Shown: piece by piece, positions 1-5,919 of the stretch
Layout of the letters: each line of letters starts with the position of its first letter
Numbering within the stretch: position 1 is the stretch's first letter
NCBI GenBank assembly: GCA_964370005.1
Contig: CAYJGR010000071.1
Location: 1 to 9,331 of the forward strand
DNA: 9,331 bases
Direction of reading: 5' to 3'
Source of the DNA: Heteroruminococcus sp964370005
Lineage (GTDB): Bacteria; Bacillota; Clostridia; Oscillospirales; Ruminococcaceae
Notes under the pieces: model-generated
Databases searched by the model: none
What the model was told of the DNA's origin: nothing
The model's input: the letters and a program-made list of their open reading frames with translations, nothing else
Made by a program: the position numbers and the translations under genes

Positions 1-335
1 CGTTCTTGCATGGTTTTTTGGTCGTGATGGTGCTTGCACAAGCTCTGCAGGTTGGATGCATCTGCGAACACCTCCCAGTCTCCGCGATGCGGCCGGACAT
101 GGTCAACGACCTGGGCGGCAATGCGTAGGCCATCGCGCGCGCACTCGCGACAGAACGGCTCCTTGAGCAGCTGCGTCGGCCGCAAAGTTTTTTGCCACAG
201 CGGCAACTGATACCAGCCGTGATATGCGGCAGACTGTCGGCGCCGCCGCTTGGGCTTGTGCTTGTCGCAGTGGCCGCTGCGAGTCAGCTCGCTGCACCCG
301 GCATGTCGGCAAGGCCGGAGCGGAAGCTGGGCCAT
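1..335 (-). CDS. HNH endonuclease, phage packaging-associated type (3' end beyond window)
   Basis: Zinc-dependent HNH nuclease, of the type that in many phages lies just before the small and large terminase genes and assists DNA cleavage during packaging. The frame is open from ATG at 335 through 111 codons to the window edge. Visible parts: an N-terminal zinc knuckle (C9, C14, C23, H26), a basic stretch KPKRRRRQ, then the WHGWYQLPLW-like segment (here YHGWYQLPLW), FCREC (C62, C65), VVDHVRPH (D78, H79, H83), N95 and LCKHHHDQKT (C100 to T108). The usual second cysteine of the LCxxCH motif is a histidine here (position 103), which may still bind zinc. A ribosome binding site GGGGGTGA at 340-347 supports this start. 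It follows a strong terminator with no room for a promoter between, so its transcription must read through. The family call is firm; the packaging role is inferred from family and gene order. Confidence 0.93.
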   Translation of the reverse strand, partial: MAQLPLRPCRHAGCSELTRSGHCDKHKPKRRRRQSAAYHGWYQLPLWQKTLRPTQLLKEPFCRECARDGLRIAAQVVDHVRPHRGDWEVFADASNLQSLCKHHHDQKTMQE

Positions 336-350
336 TACCTCACCCCCGAC

Positions 351-402
351 AAAAACAAAACGGAGCCCATGGGCAAACCTGTTGGTTTGCTCATGGGCTC
401 CG
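351..402 (-). terminator. strong intrinsic terminator before the HNH gene
   Basis: A 19-bp near-perfect stem (361-379 pairing with 384-402, one G-T pair) closes a 4-base loop (380-383). On the minus strand it is followed at once by a T-rich tract TTTTGTTTTT (351-360). The plus strand has no T-run after the hairpin, so it works only for minus-strand transcription. The upstream arm includes the stop codon of the KTR-like gene (391-393). The T-tract ends about 15 bases before the HNH start codon and touches its ribosome binding site. Confidence 0.88.
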
Positions 403-615
403 GCGTTGTACGCACTGGCCTCTGGATATTTCGACGACATACTCGGTCTTGCATCGTCGGCAGAAGATTGGGAGCTGCTCCGCAGAGGTTTCGAAGTCTA
501 GGCGGAGCAGATTCACGTTAGCGCCATCAAGCAGGCACTTTGGGCAGAGGACGAAGTCATGCCTCGTTGGTAATATTCTACCACAGGTTGGCAAGGTATG
601 CAAGCCCTTTTTCAA
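391..615 (-). CDS. cysteine-rich KTR-like small zinc-binding protein
   Basis: A 74-residue protein with two CxxC pairs, LCPKC (C24, C27) and FCRRCKTE (C52, C55), spaced as in the Cys_rich_KTR family of small proteins common on Firmicutes phages and conjugative elements. The second half (LPIFCRRCKTEYVVEI) fits that family well, while the usual NKTR after the first pair is not present. The fold is expected to be a small zinc ribbon; no biochemical function is known for the family. The start is TTG at 615, preceded by AAGAGGTAAG at a suitable distance; no ATG is available in frame before the first CxxC. It lies downstream of the HUH rep gene after about 58 AT-rich bases, and its stop codon is inside the terminator stem. 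Family assignment is moderate. Confidence 0.72.
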   Translation of the reverse strand: MKKGLHTLPTCGRILPTRHDFVLCPKCLLDGANVNLLRLDFETSAEQLPIFCRRCKTEYVVEISRGQCVQRRSP

Positions 616-673
616 TCTTTCTTACCTCTTTTCACTTAATATACATTGTTTCAAGCCAGAAAATGCAGAGACT

Positions 674-1405
674 CTATTCTTTTTTCTTTCGCGAGGGAAT
701 TTTCGTCAGATATTCGATGTAAGAGAAGCGCCCGAACTCCGTCACGCGCTCCTCGCGCTCTAGCACAAATGCATCCGCAGGCGGCTCAAGCTTATAGTCG
801 GCGGGCACCCACTCGCTCTCCCTTACAGGCTTGGCCAAGCCGCGAGAGCATACAAAAGACCGTTCGCCCACGCGGATGCGGCCAAGCTCGCGCGCCTCCT
901 TTGTCATATACTGCGCCAGCGCTTTATAGCCGCCCCAGCCGTCAATGGTATCAAAATCAACGTTAGATCCATATCGCCAAAGGCGGCGGATATCTGCATA
1001 GTCTGCGCCGGTGCCGTTGATGACGAGGTGATGGTGATATCGACCATCTCCGTGCGCGGTCTCTATAGCATAGACATATAGAACCTTTTCGCCCGTTGCG
1101 CTTCGGTGCTTTCGCAGGGCTGCAAAGAATTGCTTTAGCCGAGCTCGAGCCTCAACCCTTGTCTTTGGCAGATGCTCATCGTCATACGTCAGCGTGACGC
1201 ACAGATCAGACGGTGTGAAGTTTGCCGCCAGTATCATCATGAGCTTGCGCCAGCTGCTCTTGTCGTTCATGGCCTGCCGCGCCTTGGTTGAGCACCGTTT
1301 CTTTTCGGCCCTCGCCGCCGCGCTCTCCAAGAAGTGCGGTGGCGTGTATACCACCTCGCGAACCAACGGCCCCGCGGTCTTTTTGCTATGTCTCATCTTC
1401 CCCAT
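674..1405 (-). CDS. HUH-family rolling-circle-type replication protein (Rep)
   Basis: Protein of 243 residues with the order of motifs of HUH single-strand nicking enzymes: motif 1 LCVTLTYDDEHLP (68-80), motif 2 RYHHHLVING (122-131, metal-binding histidines), and a candidate motif 3 YKALAQYMTKEA (160-171, where Y160 or Y166 could be the nucleophile). After that comes RSFVCSRGLAKP, also typical of this group. The closest remembered relatives are the replication-associated proteins related to microvirus VP4 and inovirus gpII that also occur in Firmicutes prophages. Such enzymes nick one strand at an origin and stay linked to the 5' end through tyrosine. The start ATG at 1405 has GGAGG six bases upstream, and a consensus-like promoter lies at 1443-1471. 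It stands apart from the DnaB/initiator set, so its actual role (replication, nicking, or transfer) is unclear. HUH class is firm. Confidence 0.86.
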   Translation of the reverse strand: MGKMRHSKKTAGPLVREVVYTPPHFLESAAARAEKKRCSTKARQAMNDKSSWRKLMMILAANFTPSDLCVTLTYDDEHLPKTRVEARARLKQFFAALRKHRSATGEKVLYVYAIETAHGDGRYHHHLVINGTGADYADIRRLWRYGSNVDFDTIDGWGGYKALAQYMTKEARELGRIRVGERSFVCSRGLAKPVRESEWVPADYKLEPPADAFVLEREERVTEFGRFSYIEYLTKIPSRKKKE

Positions 1406-1408
1406 GCA

Positions 1409-1439
1409 AGCCCTCCATTTTGGTAGGCCGCCAAGGGCT
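1409..1439 (-). promoter_or_regulatory. possible hairpin covering the rep ribosome binding site
   Basis: AGCCCT (1409-1414) can pair with AGGGCT (1434-1439), with an inner three-pair helix (1421-1423 with 1431-1433). The lower arm includes most of the GGAGGG ribosome binding site of the HUH rep gene (1411-1416). The 5' arm lies at or before the expected start of transcripts from the adjacent promoter, so the structure would form mainly in transcripts reading through from the upstream operon. The stem is short and may be chance. Confidence 0.3.
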
Positions 1440-1442
1440 CTA

Positions 1443-1471
1443 ATTATATGGCGTGCGCTAAGCTACAACAA
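1443..1471 (-). promoter_or_regulatory. sigma-A-type promoter for the HUH rep gene
   Basis: On the minus strand there is an exact TATAAT -10 box (1443-1448), a 17-base spacer, and TTGTTG as a -35 box (1466-1471; only the TTG matches consensus). The -35 box begins directly after the stop codon of the upstream gene. Transcription would start near 1436, about 30 bases before the rep ATG at 1405. It would serve rep and the KTR-like gene and, past the terminator, the HNH gene. Confidence 0.6.
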
Positions 1472-1897
1472 TCACTCTTGCAGCTCAAACCCACATTTGT
1501 AAATTTTCTCCATATGCCGCAGACCCGAATCAGTTACTCGGTATTCCGGCTGGCGCGTTTTGCCTTTGGGATACGCCTTCTCGCAAAATCCAAGCTGCAC
1601 AGCATAATCCAAATGCTCCGATTCGCCATAAGCAAAGTTTCGCAGCATATAAAATACTTGTCTATGATGCTTCATGCGAAACTCTGCATTGACAAATCCT
1701 ATCGCGTGCCGCATCTGCCCAAGAACAATGAGCCAGAAGCTTAGCATGCTTGGGCTCAAAACCTTGGCAATGCTTTCATTTGAAAGATTTCCGCGCACAA
1801 GCTCTTCTATTGCGAGGCAAGCCTCATCTTCGACTCGTTCAAATTTCGTTGTACTTTCGCCATACTCAGAATTGCGAATGATGACAATCGACCCCAC
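1472..1897 (-). CDS. hypothetical phage protein with winged-helix-like C-terminus
   Basis: A 141-residue protein of unknown function. The C-terminal half (about 77-135) has an HRQVFYMLRNF segment and ends with EYRVTDSGLRHMEKI. That pattern (a helix, then a beta-type 'YxVTxxGLxxLxxI' end) is seen in small phage proteins with a winged-helix fold, so DNA binding is possible but not shown. No catalytic motif or membrane segment is visible. The start is GTG at 1897, with GAGGAGGAG about five bases upstream; the stop codon of a very small upstream reading frame overlaps it as TAGTG, suggesting coupled translation. It ends right at the promoter of the HUH rep gene and so closes the replication operon. 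The gene is well supported; the function is not. Confidence 0.72.
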   Translation of the reverse strand: MGSIVIIRNSEYGESTTKFERVEDEACLAIEELVRGNLSNESIAKVLSPSMLSFWLIVLGQMRHAIGFVNAEFRMKHHRQVFYMLRNFAYGESEHLDYAVQLGFCEKAYPKGKTRQPEYRVTDSGLRHMEKIYKCGFELQE

Positions 1898-1959
1898 TAC
1901 TGCTCCTCCTCTCTAATTTCTCCAGCGACCAGCACGCCGCATTGGGAATCCAGATTCAT
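1897..1959 (-). CDS. possible 20-residue leader peptide
   Basis: A tiny reading frame between the hypothetical gene ending at 1983 and the winged-helix-like gene. AAGGAG lies immediately after the upstream stop codon, eight bases before an in-frame ATT codon (1968) and 17 bases before the in-frame ATG (1959). The frame ends GEIREEEQ, where the glutamate codons are themselves the GAGGAGGAG ribosome binding site of the next gene, and its TAG overlaps the next GTG as TAGTG. This geometry suggests a coupling leader. The peptide itself resembles nothing I know, and it may be non-coding. Confidence 0.35.
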   Translation of the reverse strand: MNLDSQCGVLVAGEIREEEQ

Positions 1960-1982
1960 TGATTTAATGGCAAACACTCCTT

Positions 1983-2303
1983 CTACCGATCGTCACGGAG
2001 ATCTTTCGCTTGCTCAAAACAGTCCTGCATGATGTCAGCAAGCTCGCTATCGCCGGCGGCGCGGACCTCATCCACAATGTTTTGAATTGCAGACTCGAGG
2101 GAATCCAGCAGCGGCTCGACATCTGGAGCCTTAGTCGACAAGCAGCGGACAGCAATATTTAAGCATGGCATCCTCAGATCAGGAAGCTGCTCCCCAATGG
2201 CAGAGCAGATAGCTGCAAACATTTTAACCACATCGCGCTCCATGCCTCCGATGCCAACCGAGACGCCGCCATCAGTCATCTTCGATAAAATCTGTGTGTG
2301 CAT
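1983..2303 (-). CDS. hypothetical small helical protein downstream of parB
   Basis: A protein of 106 residues I do not recognise. It looks mostly helical and acidic in its second half (PLLDSLESAIQNIVDEV, then DIMQDCFEQAKDL), with three scattered cysteines and no metal-binding spacing, signal peptide or membrane segment. The start ATG at 2303 is chosen over a possible earlier start at 2327 because GGAGGAG lies seven bases before it. The gene overlaps the end of the ParB-like gene by 32 bases, with its ribosome binding site inside that gene, so translation is probably coupled. Position next to the partition genes hints at an accessory role, but that is only context. Confidence 0.7.
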   Translation of the reverse strand: MHTQILSKMTDGGVSVGIGGMERDVVKMFAAICSAIGEQLPDLRMPCLNIAVRCLSTKAPDVEPLLDSLESAIQNIVDEVRAAGDSELADIMQDCFEQAKDLRDDR

Positions 2304-3774
2304 TTTCAATCTCCTCCAAAATTTCATCTACCCAGGCCGGCTCTTCCGGCAGCGGCATCCATGCGAGAACGCGCATGATGGTTGGGTCAACCGGCGCGCC
2401 AAAGATCTCAAACGACCCATCCCTTGACAGCCGCATGAGCTTTCGCGACACATTGCCGTTGAATAAAATGATCGCTTGCACTTCGCCGGACTTTTCTGGC
2501 AGTTCGTCCGGCTTGCGCCAATAGTCACCGCAAGATGGAGAAGCCGGTCGCCGATCATCAGTGCGCATCAGCAGATAATCAGAGGTTACGCCAAAAGCTT
2601 CGCAAGCGCGATCGACGGCTTCTAACGATATAAGACAAAGATGTGCATACGGCAAGCTGTCATTTGGCGAAGGCCGGTGCTTTGGATCATTTCCAGATCC
2701 GTACCATGAAAATCTCCCAGAAATCTCAAGCAAAGCCTTGCCAGAAATCGACTGCTCCGCCGCTAAGGCGTTGAAACGGGACCATGCACCAGAAATGCGC
2801 GCAATTGCAGGGGCCTCTTCTTCCTGTTTCTCCAGTTTTGCCTTCGCATCCGCTTCGCGCCTTGAGTTTTTAATCGCCTTGACCTTTTCGCGCACATAAG
2901 GACATACATCTCGGCAGGTTGTCATCGAATGGCAGTCAACACAGCATCCTCGGCACTTGATGTCATAGCTGACTGACTTACAAGCCTTTTTCAGCATAAC
3001 GTCTTGATGCACACAGCCGCTGTAGGGCGAGTTCTCGCACTTCATTTTGCGCAGACGGCTAAGTATTTCCGAATAAGACTTGACTTCAAATTCCCGAAAC
3101 CATTTGACTTCGCCTTTTCTCGCCATAAGCCCATCGCCGATATCTTTCTGATCTTCCGGGCTGAGCTTAGCCAGTGCATAGGCTGTAGCCTCGGCCAGCA
3201 TGCCCTTTTCGTACGCTGAGGCCCAGAGGCCTTGCAGTTTCTCGCGGATAACCTTGAGCCTAGCCAGCTTTGAGGCTGACAGCTTGCAGGCCTCGGCGAC
3301 GTGGTCGCGCATCCGCCCGGGAAACTCTATGCCCTGCTCCTTGAGCTCGTATAAGAGCATCTCCACGCGCTCGGCCTGCTTGGACAAATCCGCGGAGGAC
3401 ATCTTGCGCGTGTCGCTGTTGGCGAAGATAAGGCGAAGCTCCTGCATTGCTTCCGAGGCCCCGGAGGTGTCGACGATGCATGAGGCAGATGCAAACCGAT
3501 CATCGCCCTCGCTCAAGAGCTTTTCCAGCGCGGCTCGCCGACGGTGGCCGGAGACAATCACATAGTGCCCCGACTTTTCGGGATACTCACGGACACGGAT
3601 GGGATCCAGCAGCCCAACCAGAGCAATGTTTGACGCAAGCCCCTCGATGTCGCTAAGCTCGTAAAAATTCTTAGAATCCTGCTCCAATAGCTCGAGAGGT
3701 ATTTGCTCGATGCGCTCGACGCCGGTGTCCAAATTGGACACATTTTTGAGGTGGTCAGCTAAATTAAAAGCCAT
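2272..3774 (-). CDS. parB: ParB-like partition protein with extra zinc-cluster and C-terminal domains
   Basis: Expected partner of the neighbouring ParA in DNA segregation, binding centromere-like sites. The 500 residues read in order: a ParB N-terminal (ParB/Srx, CTP-binding type) domain about 20-120 with YVIVSGHRRRAAL (GHRR at 76-79); a helical HTH-like region about 155-185 (HVAEACKLSASKLARLKVI); a cluster of nine cysteines from 246 to 291, likely zinc-binding; a charged helix 300-322; an XRE-repressor-like end of a helix bundle (about 325-407, with CEAFGVTSDYLLMRTDD); and a C-terminal stretch ending VLAWMPLPEEP that resembles DUF551. It is much longer than chromosomal ParB/Spo0J (about 280-300). 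The start ATG at 3774 overlaps the end of parA by 11 bases; the open frame continues to 4074, but that part is out-of-frame parA and the ParB domain begins only after 3774. ParB identity is firm, the later domains moderate. Confidence 0.9.
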   Translation of the reverse strand: MAFNLADHLKNVSNLDTGVERIEQIPLELLEQDSKNFYELSDIEGLASNIALVGLLDPIRVREYPEKSGHYVIVSGHRRRAALEKLLSEGDDRFASASCIVDTSGASEAMQELRLIFANSDTRKMSSADLSKQAERVEMLLYELKEQGIEFPGRMRDHVAEACKLSASKLARLKVIREKLQGLWASAYEKGMLAEATAYALAKLSPEDQKDIGDGLMARKGEVKWFREFEVKSYSEILSRLRKMKCENSPYSGCVHQDVMLKKACKSVSYDIKCRGCCVDCHSMTTCRDVCPYVREKVKAIKNSRREADAKAKLEKQEEEAPAIARISGAWSRFNALAAEQSISGKALLEISGRFSWYGSGNDPKHRPSPNDSLPYAHLCLISLEAVDRACEAFGVTSDYLLMRTDDRRPASPSCGDYWRKPDELPEKSGEVQAIILFNGNVSRKLMRLSRDGSFEIFGAPVDPTIMRVLAWMPLPEEPAWVDEILEEIENAHTDFIEDD

Positions 3775-4540
3775 GTAGTTCCTCCCAATAGATCTCGGCG
3801 AACCGGCGATAGTCAACACCTGCAGCGCAGCGAGGAGAAAACAGGCGCAGCGGCTCTTGTGCAAACGTGGAGGCATCGACCTTGGACGACATGCGAATTG
3901 TCTGCAGGTAGATAGGCAGACCGGAGTCGTGCAGCTGCGTAAGCGCGGAATCAGTCTCTCGAGACTTCGAGTACATCGTGGGCAGTATGCCTGCAATGCG
4001 CAAGGTCGGGTTGACAATCCGCATGCTGTCGATTTGCCGCTTGATACTGGCCATACCCTGCAGGGCAAAGGCATCCAGCTTGATGGGGATAATCACATTA
4101 TTCGCCGCCATCAGTGCCGCAGCCGACGCAGCGGAGAAGGCCGGAGGGCAGTCGATAATGCAGACGTCGCAAGCAATTGGATCAGACGCCAGCACATAGC
4201 GCCTAAGCCGAGATAAATCGAGAGAGCTGTCTGACATTTTCAGCAATGACAAATCCAACTCTGACAAATCGTCAGACGAACTAATTAGGCCAATTTCCTC
4301 ATAAGCCGTCTTTCCGGGGAACAAGGGTACGCGCGTCGGCGCGTCGGTCAATATGCGATACAATGGCGCCGAATGGCTCTCAACACCAATCGAGAAAAAC
4401 TCTGTTGCATTGGCCTGTGCGTCTGCGTCTATGAAAAGCACCTTTGCGCCGTGATCACGCACGAGGTTGTATGCTAGATTGATTGCGGTAACGGTTTTTC
4501 CGACACCGCCTTTTAGGTTCATAACTGCTGTGATAATCAT
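3764..4540 (-). CDS. parA: ParA-family partition ATPase
   Basis: ParA/Soj-type ATPase of 258 residues, acting with ParB to move or position DNA copies on the nucleoid. The N-terminus is MIITAVMNLKGGVGKT with the deviant Walker A motif KGGVGKT (10-16). Next come FIDADAQANAT (Walker A' DxDxQ, 37-45), VCIIDCPPAF (Walker B region, 126-135), and the usual downstream parts IIPIKLDAFALQG (150-162) and GILPTMYSKSRETD (184-197). There is no long N-terminal HTH, so it is the small type (Soj-like or type Ib size) rather than P1-type ParA. GGAGG nine bases before the ATG lies in the last codons of the helicase gene, five bases separate the two genes, and the parB start overlaps its end. Autoregulation through its own N-terminus is unlikely for this size class. 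Confidence 0.95.
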   Translation of the reverse strand: MIITAVMNLKGGVGKTVTAINLAYNLVRDHGAKVLFIDADAQANATEFFSIGVESHSAPLYRILTDAPTRVPLFPGKTAYEEIGLISSSDDLSELDLSLLKMSDSSLDLSRLRRYVLASDPIACDVCIIDCPPAFSAASAAALMAANNVIIPIKLDAFALQGMASIKRQIDSMRIVNPTLRIAGILPTMYSKSRETDSALTQLHDSGLPIYLQTIRMSSKVDASTFAQEPLRLFSPRCAAGVDYRRFAEIYWEELHGF

Positions 4541-4545
4541 GGGCG

Positions 4546-5919
4546 TTAGCCTCCTGTTTCTTCAAATGGCACCGGAGTGTCTTGTGGTAGCAGCGGCAGC
4601 TCCTGCTGTAGCATGGACTGCTGCGCCGCCTCGGCCAGCTTTCGCTTTGCTCGATATGCTATTTTTTCAATCTCACTGTATGCAGCGCCCGGGCTTTCTC
4701 GCTGCGAGAATGTCTGCGTCGCGCCGTCGAAGGCAAGGGGGAACTTCCCGGTTTCGCCCTCTTTGTTTTTGACGATTTTCAAAATACGGTCGCAAGCCTG
4801 CGCCTTAGGATCCTCTTTGTACAGCAACATAATGGCATCTGCGTCCTGCTCGATTTGCCCGGATTCGCGCAGACTGGACATCGTGGGCGCGGACTCCTCG
4901 CCGCTCTTGCTTGTGTCCGGCCGACGAAGCTGTGACAGCGCGACAACCGTGATGTTATTTCCCTGCGCCATCTGATGCAGGCCTATGCTGATGGAGGATA
5001 CGGCCTCCGTCCGGTTCCCGGCCTTCTCAACGTGGATCAGCTGCAGGTAGTCGACAAAGACTATCTCGTAGCGATGGGCAAGCGCGTCAGCGCGGATGTC
5101 TTGGACAGACATGCCACCGGCAGAGATCATGTCGATTGTGCGCTGCGATATTTCGTTGGCGCGGTCTCCGATGCGCGCCCACTCCTCCGGCGACAAGCTG
5201 CTTTTCTTGATTGCACCGAAGTCGATGCTGCCGAGGTGAGATACTGAGCGATCGCCAAGCTTCTGCGGCCTTGTCTCCAGCGAGTAAAAGCCGACACGGT
5301 GCTTTGTTGCCATGTGCCAGGCGACGCCCAGCGCAAAGGCCGTCTTTCCGGCGGATGGGTACCCACCGATAACGATCATATCCCCACGCTCCGCAGCAAT
5401 GCCGGCATTGAGCTTTGCAAGGCCCCATGAGTAATACTCGGGGCGTCTACCCTCGCCGTGGCGCGCCCAGAAATCCTTGAGCAGGTCATTGGCACTCAGG
5501 CGCTCCGTGCCGGGGCGGGTGGAAAAAGCGGCGTTTGCTCGGTCAATCAAGCTAGCTGCATCGTCAAGCCCGCTGCAGTTCGCAAGCTCCAAGCCAATCG
5601 ACTGCAAGGCGGCAAGCGCAGCCTGCTGCTTGATGAGCTTTACGTAGTGAAAAACGTTCGCCGCGGTGGGTGTTGCGTCCATCAGCTCGACAAGGATCCG
5701 CATGAAGTCTTGGCTACCGCCGAGCCGGTTGATGACCGTCACGGGATCCACCGGGTCACCTGCGAGGTGCAGGTCTAGCATCGCCTGGAAAATGATGCGA
5801 AACTGTCCATTGCCGAAATCTGCAGGCCTCACCTCTGCGACCACGCCGCCGATGACCTCAGGCGAAATAAGCATAGAGCCCAGCACAGCAGTCTGCGAGG
5901 AGATATACGGCGAGCTCAC
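4546..5919 (-). CDS. dnaB: DnaB-family replicative helicase
   Basis: Hexameric 5'-3' replicative helicase, 457 residues, matching the normal DnaB length. The N-terminal domain (about 5-100; SSQTAVLGSMLISPEVI) is followed by a linker and the RecA-like C-terminal ATPase: Walker A GGYPSAGKT (185-193), FYSLETRPQKLGDR (catalytic E215 region), Walker B YEIVFVDYLQLI (284-295), sensor SQLRRP (329-334), and SLRESGQIEQDADAIMLLYK (349-368, with the segment preceding the arginine finger). All key residues are in place and there is no intein. The start is GTG at 5919, overlapping the stop of the initiator gene as GTGA, with GGAGGTG eight bases upstream. The initiator directly upstream is the likely loader or recruiter; no separate DnaC/DnaI-type loader is visible in the window. 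Confidence 0.95.
   Translation of the reverse strand: MSSPYISSQTAVLGSMLISPEVIGGVVAEVRPADFGNGQFRIIFQAMLDLHLAGDPVDPVTVINRLGGSQDFMRILVELMDATPTAANVFHYVKLIKQQAALAALQSIGLELANCSGLDDAASLIDRANAAFSTRPGTERLSANDLLKDFWARHGEGRRPEYYSWGLAKLNAGIAAERGDMIVIGGYPSAGKTAFALGVAWHMATKHRVGFYSLETRPQKLGDRSVSHLGSIDFGAIKKSSLSPEEWARIGDRANEISQRTIDMISAGGMSVQDIRADALAHRYEIVFVDYLQLIHVEKAGNRTEAVSSISIGLHQMAQGNNITVVALSQLRRPDTSKSGEESAPTMSSLRESGQIEQDADAIMLLYKEDPKAQACDRILKIVKNKEGETGKFPLAFDGATQTFSQRESPGAAYSEIEKIAYRAKRKLAEAAQQSMLQQELPLLPQDTPVPFEETGG

Noticed and set aside
103..312. Minus-strand 69-residue frame in the HNH region
   Set aside because: It is a shadow; the neighbouring frame from 335 encodes a complete HNH motif with a ribosome binding site.
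361..402. The hairpin as a rolling-circle nick site for the HUH Rep
   Set aside because: The four-base loop lacks a recognisable nick motif, and the T-tract plus gene-end position fits a terminator better. It cannot be excluded by sequence alone.
192..763. Several plus-strand open frames at the left end
   Set aside because: They lie opposite the HNH, KTR-like and rep genes, have atypical composition and no convincing ribosome binding sites. Similar plus-strand frames elsewhere in the window were rejected for the same reason.
3775..4074. N-terminal extension of the ParB-like frame to 600 residues
   Set aside because: It is parA read out of frame; the ParB domain starts after 3774 and the peptide before it is cysteine/arginine/serine-rich with no domain.
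1983..4600. Search for a canonical parS (TGTTTCACGTGAAACA-like) near parAB
   Set aside because: No such site or clear cluster of inverted repeats was seen by eye near the partition genes.
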